Shown piece by piece: positions 35,558 to 47,258 of a stretch of 64,000 bases of DNA; the first letter of the stretch is position 1; every line of letters starts with the position of its first letter. The stretch is from Phlebopus portentosus. Taxonomy: Eukaryota; Basidiomycota; Agaricomycetes; Boletales; Boletinellaceae. Made by a program: the position numbers and the translations under genes. The notes under the pieces were generated by a model. That model was not told the DNA's origin. It saw only the letters and a program-made list of their open reading frames with translations, and made no database searches. Where the stretch lies: positions 1,426,001 through 1,490,000 of the forward strand of contig JAYXKI010000002.1 in the NCBI GenBank assembly GCA_037892935.1. The letters are read 5' to 3'.

Positions 35558-37166
35558 ATGACTCGTATTCCGCTAGCAGTGAGCAAACTCGACGCAGTCA
35601 TGGCACGAGCTGTCCTACAGCGCAGGGCGCTGCCTTTCCGACGTTTGATGTCTTCAGCGCCACCCTCCAGATCTTTCAAGATTCATGCTGGTGTCAGCTT
35701 TGCTGGAAAGCCTGCGGAATTCCGAACGACATTACGAAAGCAACGTAATCCCATAATCGAATTTCCTGAAGGTAGTGACATCGCACTTTGGCGATCCGAA
35801 ATGCTGGCAAGGCCGAAAGCTGTTCGGTCAAAAGACGCGGGAGAAGATTTCTTCTATGTACAAGAGGTGCTCCCATCCGTTTTCTTCGGGATGCAGAAAT
35901 AAATTCTAATTCAATACCACGTAGATGCGCAATCGATCTGTGAGCGCACACCTGTGATAGTCTTTCTTCCAGGAAGGTAATATAGACCATTACAGGGAGT
36001 CTCTTTCGGAGTTGCGGACGGTGTGGGAGGCTGGGTTGACGTTGGCGTGGATCCTTCGTTGTTTGCCCAAGCTTTAATGTACCATGCCCATCGATATTCG
36101 AAGCAATCATGGGCCGGAGAGCCCGAGATCAATCCTTTGGATAGCTATGAGGAACGTGAGCAAGTCGAAGGATGGGAACTAACGCCTAGGGAATGCTTGG
36201 AGCTTGCGTATGGTGGCGTGCTGAGAGACAAGACTGTACAAGCAGGTAAATACATTATGAATACAAGTTAATTTATCTCTAGTAACCAACAGAATCAGGT
36301 TCGAGCACCGCTTGTGTGATAAACGTAAATGCGTCAAATGGTTTGTTACGAGCAGCCAAGTACGTTCTTGTACCTTTGTTTGGACTCAACGTTAATCAGA
36401 ATCTTACTAAATATATCCAGTCTTGGCGATAGTGGTTTTTGCATATTTCGATCTTCGAATCTCTATTACTATCAACGACCGCAAAACCATTTCTTCAATT
36501 GTCCCAAGTATGTCATCATTCCAAACGATTCTCCGTGTACCCACTCATATCATTCAGGCAACTATCAAAAGTTCCTTCCTTTTCTCGGCGGAGTGTCCAG
36601 AAAGCCTATATGGACTCACCACAGGATGCTGATCTTTACGAAACAAAGCTCAGAAACGGCGATATTATCATTGCATACGTAAGTACATTGCCTTGCATCC
36701 TATCGCTTTGCATGAGTAGCCGCTTGTTTTTCAGACCGACGGCTTATCCGACAATGTGTTTACTCACGAGATACTCCAAATATGCACTCTCATCGCTCGG
36801 TCTGGAGCTCCAGAATACCAGCAGGCTCAGGATATGGCAGATAAATTGGTATTGTACGCCCGATCTTGCATGATGAAAGAGGATCGAGTCAGTCCATTTG
36901 AAAGTACGTGTTAGCATAATCGAGTACTTGCGTGTTTTTAACACTGTCTGGTAGTTGCATCTGCTAGAGTAGGACAATATCTTCCAGGAGGCGTAAGCAT
37001 TTATATAATCTAACGTCATTTATTTACCACTAACAGCTTCATGTTAGAAAATCGATGAGTAAGTCTACTTGCCTGGCTATCCTTTCTGAGCCTCATCCCG
37101 AAAGCTGATCCCATGTCGCTTCGCAGCGTCACAGTTGTTGTTGGTCTCATCGAGGAGACGGCGTAA
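35558..37166 (+). CDS. PTC7: PTC7-like mitochondrial PP2C protein phosphatase
   Basis: Mn/Mg-dependent Ser/Thr phosphatase; yeast Ptc7 acts in mitochondria on coenzyme Q biosynthesis. The ATG at 35558 gives MTRIPLAVSKLDAVMARAVL with many Arg and few acidic residues, a plausible mitochondrial presequence. Conserved parts are FFYVQEMRNRSG, VSFGVADGVGGWVDVGVDPSLFAQ (metal-binding DG), GSSTACVINVNASNGLLRAANLGDSG, LRNGDIIIAYTDGLSDNV (DG) and GGKIDDVTVVVGLIEE (last metal Asp). The exon pattern is extreme: a 15-nt exon (35925-35939) carries MRNRS and an 11-nt exon (37048-37058) carries KID plus two bases of the next Asp. Both are bounded by GT-AG introns of 55-68 nt and restore the conserved reading frame exactly. 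Stop TAA at 37164-37166. Confidence 0.92.
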
Positions 37167-37552
37167 CTCTTGACTTCTCCGGTCTTTATCTTAATTTATT
37201 CACTTTACCAACTACGCGGATCCTCAATTAACGTTGACTTTACTATTACGCAAGCCATAGATTAGATCACTCGAAATGTGTATTCAACTGATTTTTTAGT
37301 GTAGACGATAAGTAATTCCCTTCATGATCTTCATCGGACCTTGAGGAGAAAGTCGTGCGGAGGTGTGAATGACGCCTCTTGCAACTCTTCTAGTACTGCC
37401 ATCTTTGTCGCTTTCCGTTATTCTATCTATGTCGAAACTTTTCTGCTAACTACTTTAACGGGAGCCCAGCGACAGCATGCTCCTAGTAATACACATAAAA
37501 TTACATGGTTTCCTTATCCTTTTGCTTTTGTGTCCGTCAGCACAGTACTATT
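37167..37552. other. Convergent intergenic region
   Basis: About 390 bp between the phosphatase and kinase stops; AT-rich with nothing recognisable. Confidence 0.6.
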
Positions 37553-39660
37553 CTACAGATCATTGTCCTCAAAAATGATGCCCATTCGCTGCTGCTCTCT
37601 AAAGAAGTGCCCCATCATCTCTTTGACTTGTGTCACCGAGGGACGACTTCTCGGGTTGTCTCGCCAGCATGATTGAAGGAAGGTCCACATTTCTTGCGAG
37701 ATACCGGGATATGCTGCGCGAAGGGGTTTTAGGCCGCGTAAAATCTCATGCAAGACTTGCACGTCCTTAGTCCTATAGTAATATGGAAGCTTGCCGCTAA
37801 TAACCTTTACAGACGATGATCCAAGTCAACTAGTGCACAAAGGGGATTTAGATCCCATCGACTGACCTCAAGTATCGTGCTTCCGAAGGACCAGATGTCC
37901 GAGTACGTTGAAAGCTGCACCGGACTGTGAATTTCGTCACCTTTTGCTTCGCAATAGCCTCCGAAGAGCTCGAAGGCCATCCATCTTACAGAACCGGCAG
38001 AAGTTGACGCTGTGAGGTCTGTGCCCGTAGTCTCCTCGATAAGAGTCGATATGCCGAAATCCGTAAGTAAGGCGTGTCCAGAGTCAGATACTAAGATGTT
38101 GGACTAGACCGAAAAATTCAAAGATGAATAAACGTATGAGATTTTACGTCGAAGCACGTACAGCCTTGATGTCTCCATGGATTATAGGAGGAGAGAAGCA
38201 GTGCACTGAAATGCATATCATAAATAACATAACCCAAAGGCATGTAGGTATACTCACGGTACTCGAGACCAGAAGCAACTTCATACAGCTATATATGTAC
38301 ATAATGCAAAGCCAGGCCATCAATATCGTTTGAAATGAGTTTTCGGGGGAAAGTAAGCTTACAAGCTTTAGTCTTCGTGCAAGCGTCCTCTTGACATCTT
38401 GACCATCGAAGAATTTAGACGCATTTCCGTTCTGCATCCATGGAGAAATCATTGACGGATATCTCCCCATCTCATGCACAACTCCATATAAAGGGATGAT
38501 ATGTACATGCTGAAGCTTTTTCCAGATGTTGAGCTCTTGGTTGAGACGCTTTGGATGCGGTATGGGCTTTGAAATTAGAGCTACATTTTTATTTCTCTTA
38601 CCTTGCGTACTTTTGCTTCCGTCTTATCATTACAACAAAACGAACGAATCACTTTGATTGCAACCTGAACCGATGTTCATTAAGGTTTTAATTAAACAAG
38701 CTTCTTGCTTACCGTTTCGCTACGGCCATTATCATCCCAAATACCTCTCCAGACATCCGAGAAGCCTCCCAAGGCAATGGCATGGTCACCAAGCTTGCCT
38801 ATTTGCCCAGTGAGGTCTGCAATGCCTAGGTCGAGTTCCCTGGGTATTGGATATGCAGAAACGGAGAGGTGTACACGACCAAGTTCAAAGACAAGTTCAG
38901 GGTCGATGGGAGAGGACGGACGTTCAGGCTGATCCTCGTCCATTTCCTCTATGATATCAAGTTTCTCCTCCTCCTCAACCTTGAACTCGCTCAATTCCGG
39001 CCAGTCCTCTTCATCTAGGTCATAGGCAGTCGACGCTGACCAGGACGAAAATCTTCGAGTACGAATACTCGTCGTGTACAACGTCGTTCCGGAAAGAGCG
39101 GAGTCTCGACGAGGACACTTTTCATGTTGCGGCGACTGTGGTGAATGGGGAGCTGGGAAACTCTCATTGAACTGAGCGCCTAAGGCTACTTTAATGAATA
39201 TATGCCAATTTCCGGAATGGATCAGACTTACAACCCTCGTTCGGCGTGTTTTCTCCGATGATTACAACTGGCTTTAGACAGGCTTCAATTTCGCCGGTCC
39301 ATAGTTTCAACTCCTGTTCACTTTTGAAGCATATATGTACTGTTCTCGAGTTGCAGGTAATTCTCAGGCAGTTAGCTTTCAGCGTATCCGGGAAGCAGGA
39401 TTTGATATCATGGTACGGAATGGAAGCACTTGGTTTTGAGAGCGCGGAGGTCTGGAATCCCAATTAGATTGATACCGACACTGCGAGATGCACGACTTGG
39501 AGGAACCTACAGAGTCTTTGAAGAAAAGGAGCTCATCCTCAGTCAAGCAAATCCAAAGTCGCGTGAATCGGAATAGACTGATTCCGGTGTCCAGTCCCTT
39601 CACTAAAGCTCGACTTGACCGAAAGATCTCCCTGCGGCACTCTGGATCCGATAACCTCAT
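37553..39660 (-). CDS. PH-domain protein kinase, tyrosine-kinase-like (TKL) type
   Basis: Likely membrane-recruited signalling kinase of a kind expanded in agaricomycetes; substrates unknown. The first in-frame ATG is at 39658-39660, but coding sequence could begin further upstream. A PH domain comes first: LVKGLDTGISLFRFTRLWICLTEDELLFFKD, then SIPYHDIKSCFP, TVHICFKSEQELKLWTGEIEACLK with the typical C-terminal Trp helix. An acidic linker follows. The kinase has the glycine loop GGFSDVWRG, an AIKV-type lysine segment after an intron near 38700, catalytic loop IIHGDIKA with HGD in place of HRD, SNILVSDSGHALLTDFG (DFG intact), SVRWMAFELF (APE changed to AFE), YSDIWSFGSTILE and the TKL-like LQSCWRDNPRSRPSV. 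Catalytic Lys and both Asp are present, so activity is likely. The stop is at 37553. Confidence 0.85.
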
Positions 39661-40152
39661 ATCGAGCACGCGAGTGAAACAGCAACGTGCTGAGAGAATG
39701 AGGTTGATTGGTAGGGATAAAGAGAGGCGACTCAGTGAGAGCTCAGTGCTCTTGGTAGAGAAACGAAGGGGTGAATTGAGCACCGGAGCAGAGTGCGGTG
39801 CGATCGCCTAGCATTATTACAGTATACCGCGTCTTCTGCACAGGTTTCCATCAGGAGACTGATGCAGGGCTGAATTAAAAAAGGAATTGGAGGATGAGAA
39901 AAGGAGGGAAAGTTTGCGACAGTGATCGAAGAAGGTCAAGTCCGAGAACAGATAAGCACCGGATTCAAAACTCAATTTCTGGGCAATGTTCCCACTTTGT
40001 TGAGTATCGCTTGTAATATCCGCATCTTTCCGATCAGATCAGTATAAAATTACAATACAAATTTTCTCATCCTGAAACTAATGATAAGAGAATTGAAGGA
40101 GTTTCGTGAACTCGTGAAAAGTAGCAAAAAAACCACTAGTACTCACTTTATG
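39661..40152. promoter_or_regulatory. Kinase promoter and 3' flank of dipeptidyl peptidase III
   Basis: About 490 bp. An open frame on the minus strand continues upstream of the kinase ATG to about 39798 (Ser/Leu-rich) and could be coding if an upstream exon exists; otherwise it is 5' UTR. Nothing else was recognised. Confidence 0.45.
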
Positions 40153-43100
40153 TTACAGTTTTCTCTCGATGAAACTTTCTATGGCTCCCTCCGGAGTAAG
40201 CGGGTATTCCTTCAGCACAACCTCGCCATCGATGATGAAGGTGTTCGGCTGAGATCCCACCGGTCAGCAAATAGGAAGCCGTGAACAGTACAAATTGGAC
40301 AAACCTGTACAAATGCTTTACGGGGCTATGTTCGATTTGGTCAGTCACAGCAAATCGAGCACCATGCAGACAGGAACGAACCTGCTTCTTCTTCAGCACT
40401 AGATCGCGGAGTTCACCATCCCAGCCCGGCAAAGGCGTCGTGAGCTCGGTGTAAAATGCACGGGCGCCAGGTCCGTCTGCTGTGCTCTTGCGAACTTGCA
40501 AATCGACGAGAAGTTTTCCGGACGTAGCACGTCCTTCCGCAAATACCTTGGCACGGTCTATGCGAATATAGGCGTTCTCCAGTTCGCCTGCCTCATTTCG
40601 AATCTCTTCTACCCTTGCGATTCCTGAGCGCACCAGGTGTTGAGTTATACCCATACTGCGGTCAAAAATCCTCATCAGATCGTCATATCAGCATTGAGAC
40701 TGATTCTCACCGGGCTTGCATATGCGCCTGGCCGTGCTTCTTTATTTTCGGGTCATAGAATTCAAGCGCTCGGAGGCCCATCCTCGCCATCAACAAGAAA
40801 GTGATGTATATGATGTTTTCTTGATCTTCTTTATTCGTGTACTGAGCGGGAAAAGAATGAGAGGCCGTCGAAGAAGTACGTAAATTGAGAGAATACCAAC
40901 ACTGAAGAGACGCAGAATTTCCTCATTACTTGCCACTAGTCGCAATGGCGGTGAGATCATCAACTTAAGGTTCATAAATTAGTCACGCACAGTAAAGCGC
41001 GGCAGTCTCGGCACGGCATTCCTCCATCGACGACGATACCTCACCGAGCACGGAGTCTGGAGTCTGTCCCGGTTTATACCACGACGTACTGTGCATAGCT
41101 GCGTCAACATCTCAATAACTCGAGAAATCTACATTTGCACGGACATTGGCTTTCCCGTCAAAGGGTTGATGACCTATCCAAGTTGTGAGAATACGCTGAG
41201 ATTCTATCGCAATTTCAAAGTGGCAGAGCTTACTTTGGCGGGATCGAAGTTTCTCTTGCCGTCGGCCGATTCCTGGAATAGCTTGCCCGAGCCGTGCCCC
41301 AAAAGCTCGTGATTGGCGACTTGGACTTCGAAAGCGCGAGTATCCCAAGCATTGTACAGTTCAGCATCATCAGGATGGATGAAAGTGAGCTCCTCGTCTG
41401 GCATAAGGAGGTTGTGATGTCAACTGAATATATACTAAGACGAGCAATTAGGCGTACTTGGTGATTTTGCGGCGAGGATGTTCTATCGTTTCTGTGTGTT
41501 AACTGTGAAAGTACGTATCATCGAAAGCTCTTACCGCTAATGATACATTCTTGAAACCAAGAGATTCCCTTATTTCGTAGTAGTTCTAGAAGACGTGTTA
41601 AAACCGTCTTAGGCATCTTAACAATTGGTCACGAACCGGAATCTAGGTGTAAAAGGGAGAATGTAAGTACGCATCTGCAAGAATAATGGACTACAACGTA
41701 CGTTAATTCCAGCAGGAATGCCTATTGAAGATGGGAATGTTTCAGTACTTCGCCTCTGCAATTCGAGCGATACAATATCATGCCTCCTGTTGCAAAATTG
41801 ACCACCTCAAGAGCTGTAAAATCAGGCTTTCTGAATACGTCAACCTCAAAGTCAGGACCCCATGGTAAAGTCTTGATGAGCTCCGGAGCTCGCTCAACGA
41901 GCTTCTCGTATTTTGCACTCAGTTGCTTATTCACGATAGCAGTGAAGCCTTCCCATTCTGCACGTGCTCCGTAAGGGTCGACATATGTTTCGATGAAGCC
42001 GATGTACGACTCAACGACGGGACCGACGTCCTTAACCCATGAGCGGGAGGCTGCTTTGTGGGCTTCGATGGATCCGGTCTTGAACCTTGAGAGAAGGTTC
42101 AGTTTTGAACAAGGGTGCAGCATTGTTCCTAGGCTCACGATTCTATATAGCCATCGAGCATCTCCTCTTGATGCTCGTTTGCAGCATATTTCTTCGCCTT
42201 GAATGAAGACGGTAAGGATTGTCGCAAGACATTTGTAATATTAATTCTTACCTCCTTGAGATTGTTGACGGATTTCTGTAGGGCTGTCGTGAAGTCTCCA
42301 TAACGCACTTCGAGCGAAAACTCCAAGTTGTTAGCTTTGACCTCATGGGTCGCCTTTGATTGACTGTCCACGGATGCTACATGCAATATGAACTTGTTTG
42401 GATTCACTTTCTCGACCCTAACGACGTATTCAACATGAAGCAGATTTGCGCCTTAGCGATAAAAAAAGGTACTAACCGTGTATTCAAGACGTCGATGCCT
42501 TCCTTCTCGGCAGCAGTCTGAATCGCAAGTACTTCCTCATCTGTGATTGGCTCTCCAATATAATAATTGGAGACGTGACCATCGGCACGTTTTCCAATCG
42601 TTAAACTAGATTCTGGCTCCGTTGCATAAATGTATTCTTTCAACTATCAAATAGTAACTGAGGCAGAGTTTGATGGAGTTTGTGAGTGGACGAACCGTCT
42701 CCCATAGTGGAACAGCTTCGTTCGCGCTCGAAGAATTCTTCACAACATCCCCAAATTTATCCTCAGAAATACGCGGGATGATCTTGGTGAATCCGAAGGA
42801 CCGATAGTTCACAAGATTGCTCAAGACCTATAAATGGTAAATAGATGCACAAAAAATTACCACTGTGAAAAGACTTACTTGAGATGAGTATTGTAGCACA
42901 TTATTCCAGTCTTCGTCGTTGAGACCCGACTTTGTCTTGAGATTATCAAGATTTGCCAGCTTTTCGTTGTCGCTAAACGTCAGGATGAGGAGATCGTAGA
43001 GTGATGCGGATTGAGGCGTCCATTGACCCTGAATAATGCGAGCACCAGCCCAGCTCGCTTGAGAGATGAAATGGGCATACTTTCTCTCCTTCGAACTGTC

Positions 43101-43239
43101 AAGCTGTGAGCGTTTGGTTAATTGACATCGATCAAGATTTTACCGACCTGAGTTGCTCGAAAGCCTTGGCTACATCCAGGCCACAGAACGGTGTACGCCA
43201 GTCAGCGTAGAAGCGTTCAACGTGAGCAGATATAGGCAT
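40153..43239 (-). CDS. Dipeptidyl peptidase III (peptidase family M49)
   Basis: Cytosolic zinc exopeptidase that removes dipeptides from the N-terminus of short peptides. The ATG at 43237-43239 gives MPISAHVERFYADWRTPFCG; an in-frame extension upstream exists but is Arg/Cys-rich and has no family match. Conserved parts include SWAGARIIQGQWT, YYIGEPITDEEV, KWEGFTAI-like WEGFTAIVNKQLSAKYEKLV, LPWGPDFEVD, ALEVVNFATGG and NVSLANIL. The zinc site is HELLGH (about 41293-41310), and the second motif EECRAE lies at about 41015-41035. Both signature motifs of M49 are therefore intact. The C-terminus ends NTFIIDGEVVLKEYPLTP and IERKL, with its stop at 40153-40155. At least ten short introns interrupt the gene. 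It is divergent from YME1 with about 300 bp between starts. Confidence 0.95.
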
Positions 43240-43540
43240 GGTCTTGCAAGAATGCGTTGTGATGACTGAGGTGGAGTACAAGTGCGATTGAAAGCAAAAC
43301 TGTTTGAATCTGTTGCAAATAACTATCTGGCATCTAGTAGCACGCCTTGGAGCGACTTGAACGCGTAGCCTCACCGCGAGCATGTGACGGAGTGTGATAG
43401 ATGGTTGCCTAGTTGAGTAATCTACCCAGAGAATTTCGTGTTTATTTATCGGCTAATCCCGGCACGACTTCGGCAACCCGACGCAGCCCTCGTAACTTTC
43501 TAACTTACCTCAGTGCCCGACCACCGTCGTACTTGCGCTC
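43240..43540. promoter_or_regulatory. Divergent DPP3 / YME1 promoter region
   Basis: A 301-bp gap between outward-facing ATGs, so both promoters are compressed into it. No TATA box was recognised. Confidence 0.5.
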
Positions 43541-46500
43541 ATGCTGGGCCTTGGTCTGCGCCTTGCTCGCCCATTGGCATCTTCCCGTCCTCTCCTTATC
43601 GTTGCTCGTTGTTTCACCCCATCACGTTCTCTCCTCCACGTTGCAGCAGTATCTGCTCGTTCTTCATCACTTAGAGCCTCTAGAATCCTTCCGCTTGTCT
43701 GCTATCCAAGGACTTTTCACATTCGATATGCTTCAACTTCATCTGCTGGTCAATTCCCGTCCGTTCATTCAATCGCTACGGTATCAAAGGCGGAAGCAGA
43801 TGCTGATGCGGATCCTGACAATGTGGATGCTCAAGTTCGGCTGTTTCGTTTACTGATCGAGTCAGAAAGGTCAGCGGGTTGGAGGGTGCTTTTGAGTCGC
43901 TGGGAGCGCATGTGTGAATTCGTGAGCCGAAGGTTACCCGTTCGCCTGATCCTGATACTGATGCACGGCATCAGAATCCCGAATCACCACTTCTTCACTC
44001 TGATGAAGCATTCCAATACTATCTTATGGCTCTAGTCAAATCCGGTCATAACGCAAGCGTAACTCCTGCTGTGCAGAGAAGAGAGCAGCTGATCCGTGCC
44101 CATCCTCTACCTTCGACAATTGAAACGGATGACTTGGCGATAGCCAATTCGGAACAAGTACAGGCTCGACCTGTTGGTGAAGCTGAATCTGTAACATCTT
44201 CTTCAGGAACTACCCAAGAGTTTTCGTCTCGAAGTCAGGAAATTGCAAAAATGGTTCTTTCATCGGAAGCAAAGATACTCTCAACGCCTCGCTTGAATGC
44301 AACCACCTCGAATACCGGGACAGCACCAACGCTTAAGGCAGCCACACTCAGCCCAGGAAGTGGGGGCGGAGGTCCCGAGTCTCCTATCTACGTTACCATT
44401 GCGGAGCGTATGTTGGGCCGATTCTTATTGCTTGCTATCTTACTGATGTAATTCCTAGCGCGCGGGGAATTCTGGAAGAAAATTATAAGGACCCTTGCGT
44501 TCGTTGGAATGGGCGGATTCCGTAAGTCATATCAATTGCATCCTTTTCTTCTATAGATTTGACTGAATTGGCACAGTCATCCTCGTCGTCTTATCCTTGT
44601 TCTTGGAGAATACGAATCTTCTGAAGACTGGTCCTCGAGCGGCGGAGTTTGAACCCATGAAAGGAAAGATCGTCAAATTTAGCGATATCCACGGTGTAGA
44701 TGAGGCGAAAGAAGAACTCAAGGACGTGGTAGACTTCCTCAAGGATCCTGCTGCTTTTTCGACACTTGGTGGAAAACTCCCGAAAGGCGTTCTGCTGACC
44801 GGAGCTCCAGGAACAGGGAAAACAATGCTGGCCAGAGCGGTTGCAGGAGAGGCCGGTGTAGTGCGTTTAACATGGTCATAATCGAAACCTTGCTCTAGAC
44901 TAAAGCATGATCATTGTAGCCATTCTTGTTTGCTAGCGGCTCCGAGTTCGAGGAAATATTCGTCGGTGTTGGTGCGAAGCGTATCCGTGAGCTTTTTGCA
45001 GCAGCGCGGAAGAAGCAACCTGCTATCATCTTCATCGATGAATTGGATGCCATAGGCGGCAAGCGTGGAAATCGTGAACAACAGCATCTCAGGCAGGCAA
45101 GTATTTCTACATTTGTAAATTAATTATGCATTACTGAACGCTTTAAATAGACGCTTAATCAACTTCTGGTAGAGATGGATGGCTTCGTACAATCTGAAGG
45201 CGTCATTGTCATTGCAGCCACCAATTTCCCAGAGTCATTAGATCCGTATGTAATCTTTCTCTTCTTTCCGCAGCGCCATGCTGTTCAACTAATAATCCCC
45301 TTTTCAGAGCTCTTATTCGCCCTGGTCGTTTCGACAGGACTGTCGGTACGCATCCTAAGTTTTCTAATCTGCAGATTTTGATTCTTAATTAATCTCCAGC
45401 CGTGCCCTTGCCTGATGTACGGGGCGCGTACAGATCCTCCAACATTTCATGAAAGATGTTGTTACTGGCAGAGGTATATCAGTTCCTCGTAATTCTACGA
45501 GCTTTGTCTGATATCCCTGTGCTCTGTCTAGATGTGGATCCCATGATTCTTGCCCGAGGCACCGCGGGGTTCTCCGGAGCGGAATTACAGAATCTGGTTA
45601 AGTAAGGATTCTATTGTCTTTCTGGATATCCAAGTTTAACCGAAAACCATCTGTAGCCAAGCAGCTGTACAAGCTTCCAAGGAAGGTGCAAAACAAGTCA
45701 CCTTGAAGCATTTTGAATGGGCAAAGGTGGATACTGCCGGGAATCAATATTTATGATTTCGTCGTTCATAAAGTTTATCACAGGACCGTATACTTATGGG
45801 AGCGGAGAGGAAGACCCACTACATAGATCCAAAGGACAAATTATGTACTGCATACCACGAAGTATGTCGATATATGTCTAGCGAGAATTCTGCACTGACT
45901 AGTCGTTTTCCTGCCATAGGGTGGCCACACTTTAGTCGCGCTCTATACGGAGGGAGCCATGCCCTTGCACAAGGTTACGTGTGTGACGAGAGGCCATGCC
46001 TTGGGTCTGGTGAGCCTCACGATTACGTGTTGGATTCCGCTGTAACACTAACATGTCTTGTCAGACTCAACTACTACCTGAAGACGACAAGGTGTCAATG
46101 ACGTTGAAGGAATATCGAGCGAGTATCGATGTCACAATGGGCGGCAGAGTTGCAGAGGAGCTGAGTACGTTGCTTTTGGTATCATGTCTACATTCTTAGT
46201 CATGTCTGTCAGTCTATGGCCCGGAAAATGTTTCAAGTGGCGCATCAAGTGATATTCGAAATGCAACGAGGACTGCGTCCGCGATGGTTCGGGTGCGTTT
46301 GTTCTGTCTGTGCCTCTCTCTTAGAAAGATTTCTAAGTTCGCTTTACACACAGCAATTTGGCTTCTCTGACAAGATTGGACCTGTTTTTCATCACGAGAA
46401 TGACAACACCATCAGCCCACAGAAACGAGAAGAGATTGAATCCGAGGTTCAGAGGTTCGTATATTTTTATCTGGGTACCTCTGGTCTGTGATTTGACGCA

Positions 46501-46815
46501 TGAAACAGGCTAATCACTGAAGGACAAGATCGCGCGCGTAAACTGCTCAAGGAAAAAGAGGAGGAATTACATAGAGTAAACGATTTACCGCCTATACCTA
46601 ACCACGCTGATCTGACATGATGACGAAAGCTTGCGCACGCTCTTGTCGAATACGAGACGCTCGATCTATCGGAGGTGAAAAAGATTATCAAGGGCGAGCC
46701 CATAGGGCCTGTAGAAGAAAAGCTGATGGATGTAATCAGACAAGAACAGGAACCAGCCTCTACGGCGCCCATGCCAGAACCTGCTGCACCTCAGGCTGTT
46801 GCAACTGTAGCATAG
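43541..46815 (+). CDS. YME1: Mitochondrial i-AAA protease YME1 (FtsH family, M41)
   Basis: ATP-dependent zinc protease of the mitochondrial inner membrane facing the intermembrane space. The ATG at 43541 begins [20 protein letters not shown], an Arg-rich presequence. A YME1-type N-domain follows (RWERMCEF, joined over a 53-nt intron at about 43919-43971 to [17 protein letters not shown], then [10 protein letters not shown]). One membrane helix (AFVGMGGF...LVVLSLFLE) precedes the AAA module: Walker A GAPGTGKT, Walker [13 protein letters not shown], and the second region of homology [10 protein letters not shown] with RPGRFDR. The peptidase has HEGGH, split by an intron (45862-45919), and MGGRVAEEL. 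The C-terminus is charged and Pro/Ala-rich; stop TAG at 46813-46815. Many short introns. All catalytic residues are visible. Confidence 0.95.
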
Positions 46816-47258
46816 ATATCTCATCATCGTCATTCACAATTATCGCGTCATTCGTTACCGCGCCTTGTTTTCGATGCCGTCTCTCATTGTCAGGGCTAAT
46901 TCTTGCATTTCAAGTGGCTGCTCACTATCCCCATTGTTAACTTACAACCTCATAACACATTACATGTAATCATAAACATGCCTATACTGCTTGAGCAAAA
47001 TGTGCTGAAGCGGACGTAATTTCATCTCATCTGCACCTGCTTTGTTCAAGGCGCGTGCCTTCAGCCGTTTGATCACCATGGATGGACCGGTACTAGCTCC
47101 TTACCGCCATGACTCAACCAGCAAATGCACGTTGTCCGCCACCATCTCCACCTTTAAAACGCACAACTTGACTACATCGAGGTCCAGAGCGATAATTGTC
47201 CTCCCCTCTGTATCCGCCGCTACAAAATCATCTACCTTCAATATCAGTTACTTGGAAC
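46816..47258. promoter_or_regulatory. Spacer between YME1 and the LOG-family gene
   Basis: About 440 bp in tandem orientation. A short frame at about 47042-47284 has no family resemblance and overlaps the LOG start. Presumed 3' flank plus promoter. Confidence 0.5.
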
